Assembly (NCBI GenBank): GCA_012845835.1
Contig: JABAKD010000023.1
Location: 18,577,027 to 18,641,026, forward strand
Reading direction: 5' to 3'
DNA length: 64,000 bases
Source: Undaria pinnatifida
Lineage: Eukaryota > Sar > Phaeophyceae > Laminariales > Alariaceae
The notes beneath the pieces are model-generated. The model saw only the letters and a program-made list of their open reading frames with translations, made no database searches and was not told where the DNA came from. The first letter of the stretch is position 1. Each line of letters opens with the position of its first letter. The translations under genes and the position numbers were made by a program. This document shows positions 1 through 11,170 of the stretch, in pieces.

Positions 1-102
1 AAACATACTAGCCGACCCTATGAACTAAAGACGGCATCAGGCTCATAGTGGGTGTCAAGTGCATCAATGGCACTGGGGGGAGAACGCAACAAGGCGAAGA
101 AA

Positions 103-935
103 TCAAGGCGGCGTTACGCTAAGTTGTGACGGCCATTGGAAGGCACACAAGCTTAAAGACGATGATGGCCGGACCCAGACCTCAGTCTCTTGGACAGGAC
201 CCCCCCCTTCCCCCCTCCCCTCCCCCCGCCTCCCTTCCCCCGGCCTTTTAGAAATGCGGACGGTGTGGCGCTGCCGCGGCCTTTGCGTGCCGCTCTGCAG
301 CTCTGCATCTCTCCGTGTCATGCCATTGCCGCATGGATGACTGCTCCCTCCTCTACCCGTCGAAACCATCTGCCGGCCTGCTGTGCATCCTTTCGCCACC
401 CTTCGAACTTCATTCCAAAGGCCGACATATCCTCCTTCAGGTGCACCATCCAGTCCTTCTCTTGCCCCCCTGAGTAGCCCTTACCCCCAACAAGCTCCCC
501 AAACGCTACCCTCTGTGACAGACGCTCCTCCCCCATACGTGCTGCGAATCCCGCAAACAATATCCTCCGTTTGCGCACTATCGCCTGTAGGCTCTCGGAA
601 GCCGTCTTGGCAAGCGCGTCGGCGTACGATAGGGTGTGATCGTCACGCTTCCGTTTCCACCATCCGAGGCATCGGAGGAGCATGGAGTGGTGAACCCGTC
701 GCAGCCTGTCATAGTCAGGTTTGTTCGGGCTCCACGTCATGCAACCGTAGAGTAGTGTCTCGACCACCTCGGCTTTAAGCAACCGCACCTTCAATCGTAA
801 GCCCACACCCGGGCGATCATAGATTTCCATCTCGTATCGCTGGAAGCACGCCCAGGCCCTCTGAAGACGCCGTGTTATCTCGCATGCTGAGGTCTCCGTT
901 CGCGCTGATGGCTCCGCCCAAGTACACAAACTCAA
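103..935 (-). pseudogene. LINE C-terminal region after the RT
   Basis: A 205-codon open frame (318-935) follows the YADD segment after another frameshift. It shows LLYGCMTW, then a histidine-containing LRRVHHSMLLRCLGW stretch, VRKRRILFAGFAARM, and GGQEKDWM near the end. This Trp/Cys/His-containing tail downstream of the RT is typical of RTE-like LINEs and probably helps bind RNA or DNA. A further frame (103-399) continues with a Gly/Arg/Glu-rich tail, so the original stop lies close to position 100. Identity as the LINE tail is secure from position and motifs; its exact role is not known. Confidence 0.8.
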
Positions 936-2310
936 TCGTTTGTTTGTTTACCTGGCCGGCTGCATTGATGGCAAACGACACCTTCCCGCCACCTTTAGTC
1001 TGCAGGCACATGATCTCCGTTTTTGCCTCGGAGACCGTAAGCCCGAACGCCGAGCACGCAGTCACGATCACCGTCCTCATCCTCCCTAACCCTTCTGATG
1101 AACTCGATACGATGCTCGCATCGTCAGCGTACAGCATACCTCACAACCTCTGCACCTCCTCCTCCTCCTTCCCCCCGCCCCCCCCCCCCCCCCCCCACGC
1201 CCATCGACTTTGCCTGTGCGTGGTGTGCCCTTCTTCTCCCCTTTCTCCTTCTTTCGTTGGAGCTGCACCATGTTGTTCGTGATGACTGCATCAGAGAGAA
1301 AACGTTTATCGGCCACACGCAGCACGGCCGTGAAAACCATGTTGAACATCAGTGGCGCGAGCACGCATCCTTGCCTGACACCTTGCCCCATGTCGAACTT
1401 ATCCAAGCACTCTACATCATCCATCCGCACGCATGCGTGCATGCCGTCGTGGATTTTGGCGGATGACGGTGAGCGTTCTCATGGACACGCCGAAACGAGC
1501 AAGGACATCCCACAGAAGGGTTCCGTCGACGGAATCATATGCTTTGGTGAGGTCGATAAAACACAAGTGCAAGGGGGTGTCCTTCTTCCGCACCAGTTCC
1601 TGCAATTTTCATACCACGAACATCATGTCAACCGTCGAGCGTTGCGGTCTGAACCCACACTGTTCCTCAGGCGAAATGTTCTCGCGTTCGCAGTAGTCAC
1701 GAAGGCAACCCGCGATGCCTTTGAGGAGTACTTTGCGTGTGTGAGCCACGAGGGAGATGCCATTATAGTTGCCACACTCTGTCCGATATTTCTTCTTGTG
1801 CAGCACCTTGATCGTTGCATCTTTCCATTGTCGTCTCACGCCACCTCCCCTCCACACAGCGACGTTGATATCGTGGAACGTTCCGAGCGTGTCCATTCTT
1901 CCTTCCTCGGCCAAGACCTTCAGGAGCTCGACCGGGAGACCATCGGGCCCGACCGCCTTTCCGTTCTTCAACGCACGGATCGCCTCCTCTACTTGGTACC
2001 TAGACGGAACATCGTCCAGGGGTCTCCATGGGGGCCACTGCTTAAGCTTGTCTACAACGCTCGGATCAAGGGTCGGCGACTTGGTTCTAAGAGATTTATG
2101 AAACCACCTCACCCACCGCTCCCGGATCAGAGCATTATCCGCAGCAGTCGACCTTCCTCATCCATCCCCTTCAGATGTTTGTAGCGGCCAAACTGACCAC
2201 CTTCTTGGATACGCCCTTCCAGTTGGCTGACGTAATCGTCGAAGAACCTCTTTACAGCATCCGCCCGCGTGCGTTTGAGCTGTTTGCTGATCGCCCTCAA
2301 AGCTCGCCGT
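810..2310 (-). pseudogene. LINE reverse transcriptase domain, frameshifted
   Basis: The palm and fingers of a non-LTR reverse transcriptase are spread over several frames. The linker with KRFFDDYVSQLEGR lies near 2165-2310. The fingers motif [15 protein letters not shown] lies near 1945-1970. Then come [10 protein letters not shown] near 1620-1650, LTKAYDSVDG near 1525-1560 with the first catalytic Asp, GVRQGCVLAPLMFN near 1345-1385, and the catalytic LYADDAS at about 1115-1136. Between the palm motif and YADD is a Gly/Arg-rich low-complexity loop encoded over the poly-C tract at 1168-1197. Order and spacing are those of a complete RT, but at least four frameshifts separate the motifs. A 324-codon frame on the plus strand over this region is its antisense shadow. 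Confidence 0.88.
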
Positions 2311-2514
2311 AGACCGCGATCATTTGGAGCAGAACGAAGCCGTTTCCTTGCGTCTTCCCCATCCTGCCATCATGCACCCAACTCCGCTTTTGTCTCCTCG
2401 GTCGCACACCAACCCCTCGGTACTTGTTTGCGCTGAATAGGGGGTGTCGACAGCATTCGACAGTAGACATTAGTACTGGGGTCATGTCATCAACGCTTCC
2501 GGTATTAGACCGGG

Positions 2515-3520
2515 TATTGGGGAGGAAACTTGGCGGCTATCGTTTCTTGGGATTCATCCGGAGATGCGGGTCGGCCATTAACCTTGGTAGCTCAATAGTC
2601 CGGCGGTTCTTGACGACGCTCTTTGGGCGATTGGGTACGATGCGATCCATAAGGCGAATATTGCCGAACGCGAGATTGTGGTCCGACTCAGCATTCTCTT
2701 TGGGTGGGGTTCGCTAAGTGATATTACGTACCATTCGTCTATCCACTTGCCGTGTCAGTATGTTGTCAGCCTGTACTGGTCTTTTCTCGGTTAGGACTCT
2801 GAAAAGTTTGCGATATACCACGAGAGGGTGTGGCATAGTACGTGTTGAGGAGGGCGAGTTTGTTGTCTATGCGTGAATCAATAGTCGCTCTCGGTTGACG
2901 TTCAGTTCATCACGTCCGTATGCACCCATTGCCGTACCGTCGGTCCACCCAATCCCTCTAATGCTGGTACAAGCATTCGCGTCCACCAGGGCAGGGAGGT
3001 GGTCCCTACTGGGTACCCCATTGACCGCCTCGTCAAGTGAACTCCAAAAATGGCCTTTTTCGCTGGTGCTCTTATCGAGAGTGGGAGCATAGCCTACAAT
3101 ATAAGACATACCGTTAGATTTCCCTTTAAGTTGGATGCGAACTTTCATCAATCTAGCACGGATGCACTCAACCGCGATGTCGTCCTCATCCATCCCTGCC
3201 ACGATAGACTCTCTAACAGCTAATCCTACCCGGTGGTTCCACTTCTTCTCGTGGTTTCCTCCGTCTGCTCCCGAGGAAAACACATCATACCCCGCCGCCG
3301 TGAAGGCAATCTGTCCATCGCGCCTCACCTCCTGTAATCTTATGACGTCACAACCTGCGTCCTGGCAAGTCTTCAGTATCACATCGGCGTCGCCTATGCC
3401 GTTTGTACCCTTGAAAACGAGTGTGCGAACGTTGAACGCATCCACGACGAGTTCCCCCGCACTGGACCTAGCCCTTGCATCTGTGCATAGTTTCTGAGCG
3501 GCCCTTCGGATCCATATATA
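2515..3520 (-). pseudogene. LINE endonuclease domain (EEP/AP fold), broken
   Basis: This is the N-terminal part of the LINE polyprotein, an exonuclease-endonuclease-phosphatase domain that would nick target DNA. Visible landmarks on the minus strand are FNVRTL near 3416-3433, LQEVRR near 3320-3338 with the metal-binding Glu, VDANA near 2972-2989 in place of the usual GDFNA, AYGRDELN near 2885-2925, and the catalytic SDHN at 2675-2689. The frame runs open from 3616 to 2867, then shifts by one base just before a DNKLALLNTYY segment. The SDHN part is in yet another frame. The change at VDANA and the frameshifts make it non-functional. The true start codon cannot be fixed; recognisable domain sequence begins about 60 residues after the first Met. 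Confidence 0.85.
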
Positions 3521-3914
3521 CCGTGCCCGGTCGCTATCTAGCTGGGTATGCATAATAGGTACTCTGCGTGTTATATGTATACGTATAATTGCCATTTGTT
3601 TTCTCTTCGGGCACATCTCTTATTGCTCGCACCTTTGTCCGAAACGTCGGATGGCGTGGGCACAATTCGTCCGTTGAGGTCACGTTGCCGGAGGTTTGGG
3701 CGCGATCCGTGCAGTGTGTCGCGCATGGCGAGCCCTTTATTATTTTTTGGCCTTGGGCACACTTGAGGCGAATCCACGGGTTCCCGCAACATCCCCGGGG
3801 ATTGGGGTTCCGCATCCCCTATCCCCGTGTACGCACGTAAGATTTGGATGCAAACCGGGTTTTTCTGCTCGCTAGCTCGTAGAGGGTTCACCTACGTTTC
3901 CCTATTTCGGCACA

Positions 3915-4720
3915 GAGCACCACATTACGATCCTGCCGCCCAGCAGCAGTCCAACCCCCTAGCAGCAGCAATCCGCAAATCTCTGCGCGTGTGGCTGCTG
4001 TTGTAACTGCTGAGTGCTTTGATCGGAGCCTGCGATGCTCTACCCGCCTATCCGCCACTACCTCTCGCTGCTGCTGCTACTGCTGCTTCTGTCAAGTGTC
4101 AAGTAACATGCCGGCGTAAAGTGTAAGGATGGTTTGAATATCTTATTAGTACATAAACGGTCCTTATATCTATGTTCATGTTGGTGTGCTTCGTATATGA
4201 TATCGTACCATACCAAGAGAGCACAACGCTACAACTCTGCCGCACAGCAGCAAAAGCGGTAGGCAACATCATTTATGTAAGATCGCAGATCACAGACGAC
4301 AGACAGCATGCGGAGAGCACAACGCTACAACCCTGCCGCCAAGCAGCAGCGGTAGGCAAGACCACTTATGTGCGCGTGGCGTGTCCTCGCTATGCTGCGG
4401 CGAGTTGCTTGTGTCGGAGCCTGTCATTTTTCACCTCACCATACCACACGTTTCTGCTGTGCTGCCGCTCTGGGTGCGCGTGTCCATCGATCCGGAAACA
4501 TAGGGACTTCTTAAAATAGTAATAATTTAGATACCAACCAACCCATCCTCATACATATACGTCCACGGAGGCAGTTTTTTAACGAGTGTTTTTTCTGTTT
4601 TTTATGCTAAAATCGCAGATGACAGACAGCAGCAGACAATATGCGGAGAGCAAAACGCTACTACCGTGGTAGGACCATGTGCGCGTGCCGTATCCTCTCC
4701 TTACGGCGGCGAGTTGCTTT
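3915..4720 (-). repeat. Degenerate CTG-rich monomers inside X copy 1
   Basis: At least four diverged copies of one motif start near 3915, 4215, 4318 and 4655. Each carries a GAGCACAACGCTACAA-like core, then TGCCGC and CAGCAG, and several are followed by a GCAGATGACAGACAGCA-like stretch. The same monomers occur in the other orientation at 13990-14640. No protein is evident. Confidence 0.6.
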
Positions 4721-5110
4721 CGTCATAGCCTGTCACGTGTTGTCCTCTTGCTCCTTCGTTCTCAATACGTGCTCTTCACAAAATATTCTACAGTAAGCCG
4801 CATCCCACGCCACACGTGCCTCTTTTCGCTTCCTGGCGGTCCCTAACTTGGAGTTGGAAGTGTGACGCTCTTCTCGAAATCATACATATTATACGGTGCA
4901 AAAGTTTTGTCTGTTATGTGAATTTTCTCAACAACAGATGGGTCGTGGGCCCGTCTATGTCGAACACCCAAAAAGTGCTAATATTACTGCTAGTGAGTGG
5001 ACCCAAGAGGTACTGCGGGTAAAATGCGAATTCATTATTTTTCTGGGCAAGTTTTTTTGGTATGTACAAACAAATCGTCATTGCGTCCGGTAGTGATAAT
5101 AATTATTTGT

Positions 5111-5152
5111 CCTTGCGCCACCCCCCTAGGCACTTCCCGGAGGGGGACCTTG
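5111..5152 (-). repeat. CAAGG-bracketed GC palindrome
   Basis: On the minus strand this reads TATA-CAAGG, a GC-rich imperfect palindrome (CCCCCTCCGGGAAGTGCC and on), then GGTGGCG-CAAGG. The same architecture recurs at 13782, 26619, 55057, 9123 and 28183. It marks the outer edge of X copy 1. Confidence 0.6.
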
Positions 5153-6060
5153 TATATTTTATAGTAGCCCTTTCTCGGTGGCATGCGGTGTAGTCGGCTT
5201 TTTCCAGACGCAACTGGGGCTCTTAGATTGGGTCCCCACCTGTAATTTCCATTTAAGGGGAAACTCTGCAGACTGGCGGCAATGCGCAGAAAATATATAT
5301 GTTTGGTCCACACGGCGTGACAAACCGCAACTGATGCTCATTCGTAGATAGTCTGCAGATGCGCAGCGGAGGCGCGACTATTGACAGTGACGGCGATAGA
5401 CCGCTGTTTGTCCGGGTGAACGGTGCAAACTTCTGGCCTCTGTTCAATATTCTCCGCTTGTGTTTTGACCTCATTAACGCACTGGTCTTCAAAACATGCC
5501 TGCATTTTTTTGGTGGTGAGCGAGTGATCATGCGTGACAATCATATGGACGAGCAGCACGCGCGACGGACGGACAGGGCACGGGCAGCACAGGCATGCCT
5601 GCATGCTATCTAAGACCAGATGGGGGGATGTTTTCAAGTACCAGCCGACGCATGCTTTGCAGGGTTCCAGGTAGTGACGTATACTCTCGGTGCTACAGTA
5701 TTAATAACATGATTACGGGGTAACATCTTCTTGCATCGCATTCTTCAGAACACATGCCGTTTGCTTTGTTATCTATTTTTTTTCCCTTTTTTATTATGTT
5801 TCTTCTTTTAAAGGACATCTGATGTACGGCTTAGTATACTGCTGTGCCAGAAACGTATTCGTACCTACAGAACAAGGTAGAAAGTTAATACCAGGTATAC
5901 CAGTTCGCATCACACCAGATTAATAAATGAAGGCCGGCGAGAATGAACAACGTAGATGAACTTTGAACTACGATCCCGTGTACGACTGATTAGTGGTGGG
6001 AAATGAATTGCTGACCCGATCCCGTTTATGATATTGATTGACCAACACTCCCCTTTTGGC
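5153..6060. other. No gene recognised; part of a diffuse direct duplication
   Basis: No open frame here looks coding. Two stretches, 5585-5655 and 5680-5730, recur in diverged form at 6510-6580 and 6930-6975 in the same order. This suggests an old local duplication of roughly 1 kb. Confidence 0.4.
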
Positions 6061-6070
6061 TCTGGTACAA

Positions 6071-6200
6071 GAAGGGGAGTCGCCGACCTATATCCCTAAT
6101 GAAGTCATACACCCAGTAGTAAGCGATCGGAGTATATACCACGCACAGCTCGCAAAGACGATCTTCGACGAAATCTTCCAAGATCTCACAGATCAAGTAG
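6071..6200 (+). repeat. Family R, 3' end fragment
   Basis: This is a diverged copy of the distal part of family R: GGGGAGTCGCCGACCTATAT, then CGATCGGAGTAT, CGCACAGCTCGCAAAGA and a TTCGACGAAATCTT stretch, ending in a T run. Better copies are at 24452-24598 and 62461-62600. Confidence 0.7.
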
Positions 6201-7460
6201 TTTTTTTTTTTTCTTGTATGTGGCGCACACTATCGCGAAATCTATGAACGTATAGTATATACCAGGTATATGATATGTACGCACGTAGATCCAAGAATCT
6301 TCATGGGTGGTCGTCTTAACTCGCTTTCGTCAGTAGCGTGCTACTTTTAGTTTTGCAGATCTCCGAGGTTAGTGGGACGATGAACAATAGACTGATTCTA
6401 CGATACCCCCCCCCCCCCCAAATCAGCGATGTTCTTTAACGAACGTCTCATGGCTGCTTGAGGAATGATGCTACGAAAAACAAATGTGCATATACGTACT
6501 TTCTTGTATGCAAAGAAGCAGGCACTGCATGCGATCTGATACCAGATGGGGATCTGTGTTCAAGCACAGCCGGGCGCATAGTTGGCGGATCTCCAAGCAA
6601 CCACATTTGACGTACGAACGCGGTCTATCTTCCCCGTGGTCTATCTCTCCCGTGTTCGTGATGTATATATACCTGGTATAAGACACGGTACAGTGGCACG
6701 TAATGGTAAGCCTACCCCCGGAGAGGACGCACCCGCGACAACAGGTGCGCTCTATCACCACTAACGTTACCAAAGCTTTTGCACTGAGAAGTTACCAGCT
6801 ACAGCTCTATCAAGCAGTTAGTCTCTATCGGGCGTACCAGGCGCAGGGTATACAATACCGTCGTGTTGGTGCCAAGTGATGCAGTTCCCGAGAATCAGCG
6901 AGATTGAGTAACGAGAATAAACAACGGTAGTCTGTATCCGGTATTGCAGTATTAATAGCATAATCTACGGGCTGAGACCTGTAGTACTGCTGTACAAAAC
7001 ATGTAACACTCGTAGTAGTTAGAATGAAAACGCCAAGTAAAAGTCAGAAGACCAGCGGAGACCAGCGCCAGAGCTGTCGTTAGCTGGCTCTGCGCCCCCC
7101 AAAAAACGTAAAGTGCCTGGCGCGTAACCTGCGATTGGGCGATTTTTTTTTCCATTCTACGGAGCAGCGGCAGAGAAAACAGTTAATACAGAAAGCGCGG
7201 ATGGCACGTCGTGACTCAAAAAAGCGAGGCTCCCCCGGGGTAGGGCGCACTCTACTTCTCACACATAGCACGGCAAGGCTTAAGAGTAGCCGGACCCAGA
7301 TCACACAGGCGTACACGAAGACCCGACAGACTCAAGACCACCACGCCCAAAGTGATCCAGACCAGACTCCAAACGAAAACAAGGGTTGCCAGGGTCCCCC
7401 CATTTTATTCAGAATCCCAAATTCCAAATCCATCCTGAAAACGTTGGACATAGCCTATAT
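6201..7460. other. No gene recognised
   Basis: This stretch holds a poly-C tract near 6405-6419 and the second half of the diffuse duplication described at 5153-6060. Open frames are short and show no family motif. Confidence 0.4.
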
Positions 7461-7466
7461 ATATGC

Positions 7467-7582
7467 ACTGCTGTGTGTGATATAACTGTTCCCAGGCTCC
7501 AGGCTCCTGACCCCCAGGTAATAGCCTACACTGCTGTATGTAATATCACTGTTCCCAGCCTCCGGGCTCCTGTCCCCCAGGT
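7467..7582 (+). repeat. 63 bp tandem duplication
   Basis: Two adjacent units of about 53 bp start at 7467 and 7530 (period 63). Both run ACTGCTGT..GT.ATAT.ACTGTTCCCAG, a GCTCC-containing stretch, CTCCTG.CCCCCAGGT. They differ at about eight positions. Confidence 0.65.
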
Positions 7583-8173
7583 TTCCAGTTCTATCCCCCG
7601 GTTCATCATCAGGGTGTGCCCTGGTTCGATCTCCCTGGGTCGTCACAATGTTACAGCAGCGTGAGGCCTTACGGCAGCTATCCAGAACAGTCTCATCTTG
7701 ATGTAATCGGGCGTTCGTACGTACTAAAGAAGTGGCTTGTAGCCATTTAATGGTCCAGAAGACCACGAAAGACAGGGTTAACGTTGCCAGAACGGATACA
7801 CGCGGTTTACGAGCGGGTAGGTTGCGAGTGGGGCAAGAGCAACGTACACGAATAATGACACGGTGTTGAGACACACTTGGTGGTTTGGACCGGTGGTATA
7901 ACTTTGATATTTTGTATCAGGGTCGGGACTAGAACTCCGAGGTGGGTAGGCGGACCCCCCGTGAAAGGGGAGGGGTTTCCACGTTTTCCAGGAAGGATTC
8001 CTACGCCAGGGACATCCTTCCTGTACCTATGTCGTGCTGTAGAGGGCCGATCCGATGGGATAACCTCCACATTACACGATGCACCCTCCCCGTAATACTG
8101 GTCCGGTTAGCTATCACGTATCTCAGAATAACCACGGCGCCTCATGCGCCCTGGCGTTCGTACCGCTGCAACA

Positions 8174-8525
8174 GCTGTCCCATTGAAGTGGTCGTCCGTG
8201 TTGATTGAATGCGGGAAAATGCGTTTTCTTGTGAGATTTCCCTTCTTTTTTGTACAGTAGTAGGAATATGTGTACAGTAGATAAAACAAGTGGGCTGCTG
8301 TCCCAGTGAACAGGTCGTCCGTTGTTCGAGTCCGGGATTGTGTTTTTCTTTGTTCCAGTGTAAAAATATGCACGATGATGATTGAGGTGTCGTTTGTGCA
8401 ATCGAGGAGAAGGTTTTATTTTTGTTAGGCGCCGTGTGTGTAGACAATGTTCAACGTGCTGTTAGAACGTAGTTTGCCCTCCTTGAGAACATACGGAGGT
8501 CGCAGGTTCAACCCCCGGAATGCTT
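8174..8525 (+). repeat. Degenerate tRNA-like units
   Basis: Two units starting near 8174 and 8297 (period 123) share GCTGTCCCA.TGAA..GGTCGTCCGT. The second has a B-box-like GTTGTTCGAGTCC. A third stretch near 8475-8515 has a CCTCC...GGAGG stem followed by GGTTCAACCCC. These resemble tRNA-derived SINE monomers, but none folds as a full tRNA. The call is tentative. Confidence 0.35.
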
Positions 8526-8614
8526 CCTGTTTTTTGTTTTCGTATCCCGTTTTTTGTTTCACGTTTTGTTCTGGGCACCATGTGTGTCAGTGGTTTCACA
8601 ACATTTTTATTTTT

Positions 8615-8892
8615 GGGTTGCGTCCCTTTTTTTTTGCTCCATATTCATACCGGATACCGGCCCAAAGCGATTATACCAGGAAGTGTTATTTGTGCTTACA
8701 TTTCAGTGGATACTGCTTGCTGTTTGTCGTACTGTGCTTACCGCCGCTGCAGCATGCTGTTGTTGAATTTACTCGCACATAAGAGTTGTGCGGCGTTGCT
8801 GCTGCTGTTACTGGATGTGTGTATGTACGCTGTATGATACTTCTACGGCTTGCCGTTTGTGGTTGGGCTGCCGCTGCTGCTGCGTGCTCTTT
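8615..8892 (+). repeat. Direct repeat left of block A
   Basis: This stretch matches 11432-11720 in the same orientation at roughly 75-80 percent by eye. Shared parts include a T run followed by GCTCC, TACTGCTT.CTGTTTGTCGTA, GCTGCAGCATGCTGTT and CGCACATAAGAGTTGT. The pair encloses block A as LTRs would, but clear TG...CA ends and a target duplication were not found. Confidence 0.55.
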
Positions 8893-8978
8893 TTTATTTC
8901 AAGTGCGTGTGTGTGTTTTTTTTTCCTCCCGTTTTTGTTCGAACCCTGATGTATATCCGATATATATATATACCTATA

Positions 8979-9118
8979 GAGTCGCCAGCCTATATCCTTA
9001 ATGCGGACACGCAACCCGTAATACGCGCGATCGGAGTATCACACACAGCTTGCCAAGATTAGTTTCGACAAAAAATATTCGATCTCACAGCTGGAGTGTA
9101 TTTTCATTTTTTATAATA
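8979..9118 (+). repeat. Family R, 3' end fragment
   Basis: A 140 bp copy runs from GAGTCGCC through CGCGCGATCGGAGTATCACA to TTTTTTATAATAT. It is 5'-truncated relative to the copy at 24062 and abuts the CAAGG palindrome that opens block A. Confidence 0.75.
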
Positions 9119-9122
9119 TGTA

Positions 9123-9174
9123 CAAGGGCTTCGCTCGCGGGCGGCTGGACGCCACCCGCTACGCTCGCGCAAGG
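9123..9174 (+). repeat. CAAGG-bracketed GC palindrome, long form
   Basis: CAAGG, then a palindrome centred on GCGGGCGGCTGGACGCCACC, then CGCTCGCG-CAAGG-CAAGG. It opens block A immediately after the family R fragment. Confidence 0.65.
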
Positions 9175-9659
9175 CAAGGAAGAATGCAACTAAAAACATG
9201 TGAAGGGGGCAGAAAGAAGGGGCCCACGATTTGGTGCGGACAGCGATTTGATAATGCCAAGAGCTGCTTGTGCAAAGCAAATTGCCTTGTTGTTGTGCTC
9301 AGCTGTGTTGTGTGCTTTTGGTACCGGTGTTACGTTCTGATCGGCGGCACGGGGGTACTTTGCGTGGCGGAAAAAACAGGAGGCCGTGCAAGATCGAATA
9401 CATGTAGAAAAAGAAAAAAAAAGAAAAAGTATAGACTATAGTATACAACAGCACGTATTATACCCGGTACTGCTCTAGTCTATGTTCGAAAGAAAGGACA
9501 CAGCGCAGCACGACACAGCACCGCAGCGAAGGGCACACGGCACCTCACCGCACGGCTCCGCACGGCGCTACGCTGCGCTGCTGGGCTGTATAAAGCCGGA
9601 CTGATCTGAGCTGGGCGTGTATTGTGATCCAACAGCGTAGTACCTGATAGTATGTACAA

Positions 9660-9740
9660 ACCTGGTGTAGTAGTACCGGCATGTATGTATTACTATAAGC
9701 CTCAAGGTCTTCTCGTAGGTTCGAATCCCGGTGTCATCGG
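9660..9740 (+). repeat. tRNA-like monomer 1 (partial)
   Basis: Only the 3' half is convincing: a B box GGTTCGAATCC at 9717-9730 followed by CGGTGTCATCGGGG. It heads the row of monomers that continues at 9784. Confidence 0.4.
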
Positions 9741-9783
9741 GGAAAGAAAATGATCCTCATAAAAAAATAAATAGATATCAACG

Positions 9784-9860
9784 TGACTTTGTGGCCTTCT
9801 AGTAGATAGACTGTCCACCTTCGTATAAGCCTGGTGTTCTTTGGTTGAATCCAGGGGTCA
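9784..9860 (+). repeat. tRNA-like monomer 2
   Basis: This starts TGACTTTGTGG, has an A-box-like D arm (CTAGTAGATAGACTG), and ends GGTTGAATCC followed by GGGGTCA. Its terminal TGAC can pair with the terminal GTCA. It is followed by an A-rich spacer containing ATGATCCTCAT. Confidence 0.5.
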
Positions 9861-9948
9861 TATGAGAAAAAGAATGATCCTCATGAAAAAAATGATAATT
9901 ATTTTCTGGTAAAAAATGGTAGTACTGGTAGATACACCACTGCTGCTG

Positions 9949-10024
9949 TGACATATTGTGGTCTAGTACATAGACTGTCCGCGTATAATCCTGGTGGCCT
10001 TCGCTGGTTCGAATCCGGGTGTCA
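9949..10024 (+). repeat. tRNA-like monomer 3 (best preserved)
   Basis: The 5' TGACA pairs exactly with the 3' TGTCA. GTGGTCTAGTACATAGAC looks like a D arm, and GGTTCGAATCC is a perfect B box. The length of about 76 bp suits a tRNA. The anticodon arm does not form a clean 5 bp stem, so a SINE or tRNA relic is preferred over a working tRNA gene. Confidence 0.55.
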
Positions 10025-10088
10025 TCGAAAAAAAAAATGATCCTCATGAAAAATATTTATTTGTCAAGAAAAAAATTAGATAGCAATG

Positions 10089-10164
10089 TGACTTTGTGGT
10101 CTAGTAGATCAGATAGATTGTCCGCTTATAAGCCTGGTTTTCGTTAGTTGAATCCAGGCGTCAT
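10089..10164 (+). repeat. tRNA-like monomer 4
   Basis: A diverged sibling of monomer 3 with the same TGACTTTGTGGTCTAGTAGA start, a damaged B box (AGTTGAATCC) and a GCGTCA end. The spacer after it again contains ATCCTC plus A runs. Confidence 0.5.
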
Positions 10165-10650
10165 CGGGGAAAAAAAATATCCTCTTAAAAGAATCGATAT
10201 ATTTTATATAAAAATATAAAAACGTCAGCTGTGAGTACGACCGGTTGAATGATTGAAACGCAAAGCAAGAAATCAAAGTAAAGCTGGAACAATTATAAAT
10301 GTCCAGAAGAAGATGAAAAACGAGTTCGAACGAATCAAATTTAAAGAAGATAGTAGAAAATGAACGAGGAAACAACTGAAAAACGAAAAAAATACGATAA
10401 TTGTCATAACTGGTCCACAGCTTAAGCTTGCTCCTGTTGTTGCCTTGTGCTGTGTGCCCTTGGGCGCATTACAAAAAAGCTCGCATGGACTTCTATTAAA
10501 ATGCAAGTTCAACTCCCTCGCATGGACGTCCATTAAAATGCATATTCAGCTCCCGAAGAAACAAAGTTGCAAGTTCAACTCCCAAAAACAAAAGTTACTT
10601 GGAAAAAAAGAGTTGAAAGTAAAAAGTTAAAAAAACGTTCAGAACATGGG

Positions 10651-11170
10651 CTGACCTGAGCTGGGGGTGCGTTGTGATCCAACAACGTAGTATGTACAAA
10701 GTACCGGTACGTGGGATAATACTGCGAATGAATGTTACTGGCAGGTACGAACTAATAAAAGTACCGCAAAGCACGCAGCATGGCAAAGCAGCAAAGCACG
10801 TCAAAGCGCAGCGCTGCGCTCAGCTAAGCTAGAGCTGCAGGGCATCGCAGGGCACTGCACGGCGCTGCGTTGCTGCGAGCTATAGCGCTGCGGTGGGGTG
10901 CTGGGCGGGCTGGCCTGAGCTGGCGGTGCGTTGTGATCCAACAACGTATTATGTACAAACTTATTACCGGTACGTGGGATGATACTGCGAATGAATGTTA
11001 CTGGCATGTACGAACTATTAAAAGTACCGCAAAGCACCAGCATGGCAAAGCAGCAAAGCACGTCAAAGCACAGCGCTGCGCTCTGCTAAGCTAGAACTGC
11101 AGGGCATCGCAGGGCACTGCACGGCGCTGCGTTGCTGCGAGCTATAGCGCTGCGGTGGGGTGCTGGGCGG
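10651..11170 (+). repeat. Two tandem 259 bp units in block A
   Basis: Units start at 10651 and 10910 with CTG.CCTGAGCTGG.GGTGCG. They run through GTTGTGATCCAACAACGTA and GGCATCGCAGGGCACTGCAC to GGTGGGGTGCTGGGCG. Block B has one copy of this unit (30534-30800), so the tandem arose after the blocks separated or was lost in B. Confidence 0.75.

Larger units (their letters stand above)
100..3520 (-). mobile_element. Decayed non-LTR retrotransposon (LINE, RTE-like)
   Basis: Read on the minus strand, this stretch carries in order an apurinic-type endonuclease, a reverse transcriptase and a C-terminal region. Together they are the single long polyprotein of an RTE-like LINE, which nicks target DNA and reverse-transcribes its RNA at the nick. 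The coding span of about 3.4 kb is close to the usual size for RTE-type elements, and no RNase H domain is visible. The frame is broken at least six times, near 2867, 2160, 1607, 1430, 1130 and 930, so this copy is dead. No poly-A tail or target duplication is visible at the low-coordinate 3' end. The RTE assignment rests on the endonuclease-RT layout and the conserved block after the RT, and is an inference. Confidence 0.88.
3575..5152 (-). repeat. Family X repeat, copy 1
   Basis: This segment is the reverse-complement relative of 13782-14945. Matching parts, in minus-strand order, are a CAAGG palindrome at the edge (5111-5152), a stretch around TACTGCGGGTAA near 5020, repeated CTG-rich monomers (3915-4720), and a conserved 250 bp part at 3600-3850. 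It lies directly upstream of the LINE endonuclease on the same strand, so it could be an old 5' region of that element. The second copy has no LINE beside it, so X may instead be an independent element. Translated versions of the conserved part share YTGIGDAE, DTLHGSRPN and VSDKGAS between the copies, which hints that it was once coding. Confidence 0.7.

Noticed and set aside
1210-2184. Longest plus-strand open frame in the window (324 codons)
   Set aside because: It lies antisense to the LINE reverse transcriptase, has no recognisable domain, and is explained by the codon pattern of the opposite strand.
10651-11170. CRISPR-like array
   Set aside because: The repeats are 259 bp units in a eukaryotic repeat block, without short regular repeats and unique spacers.
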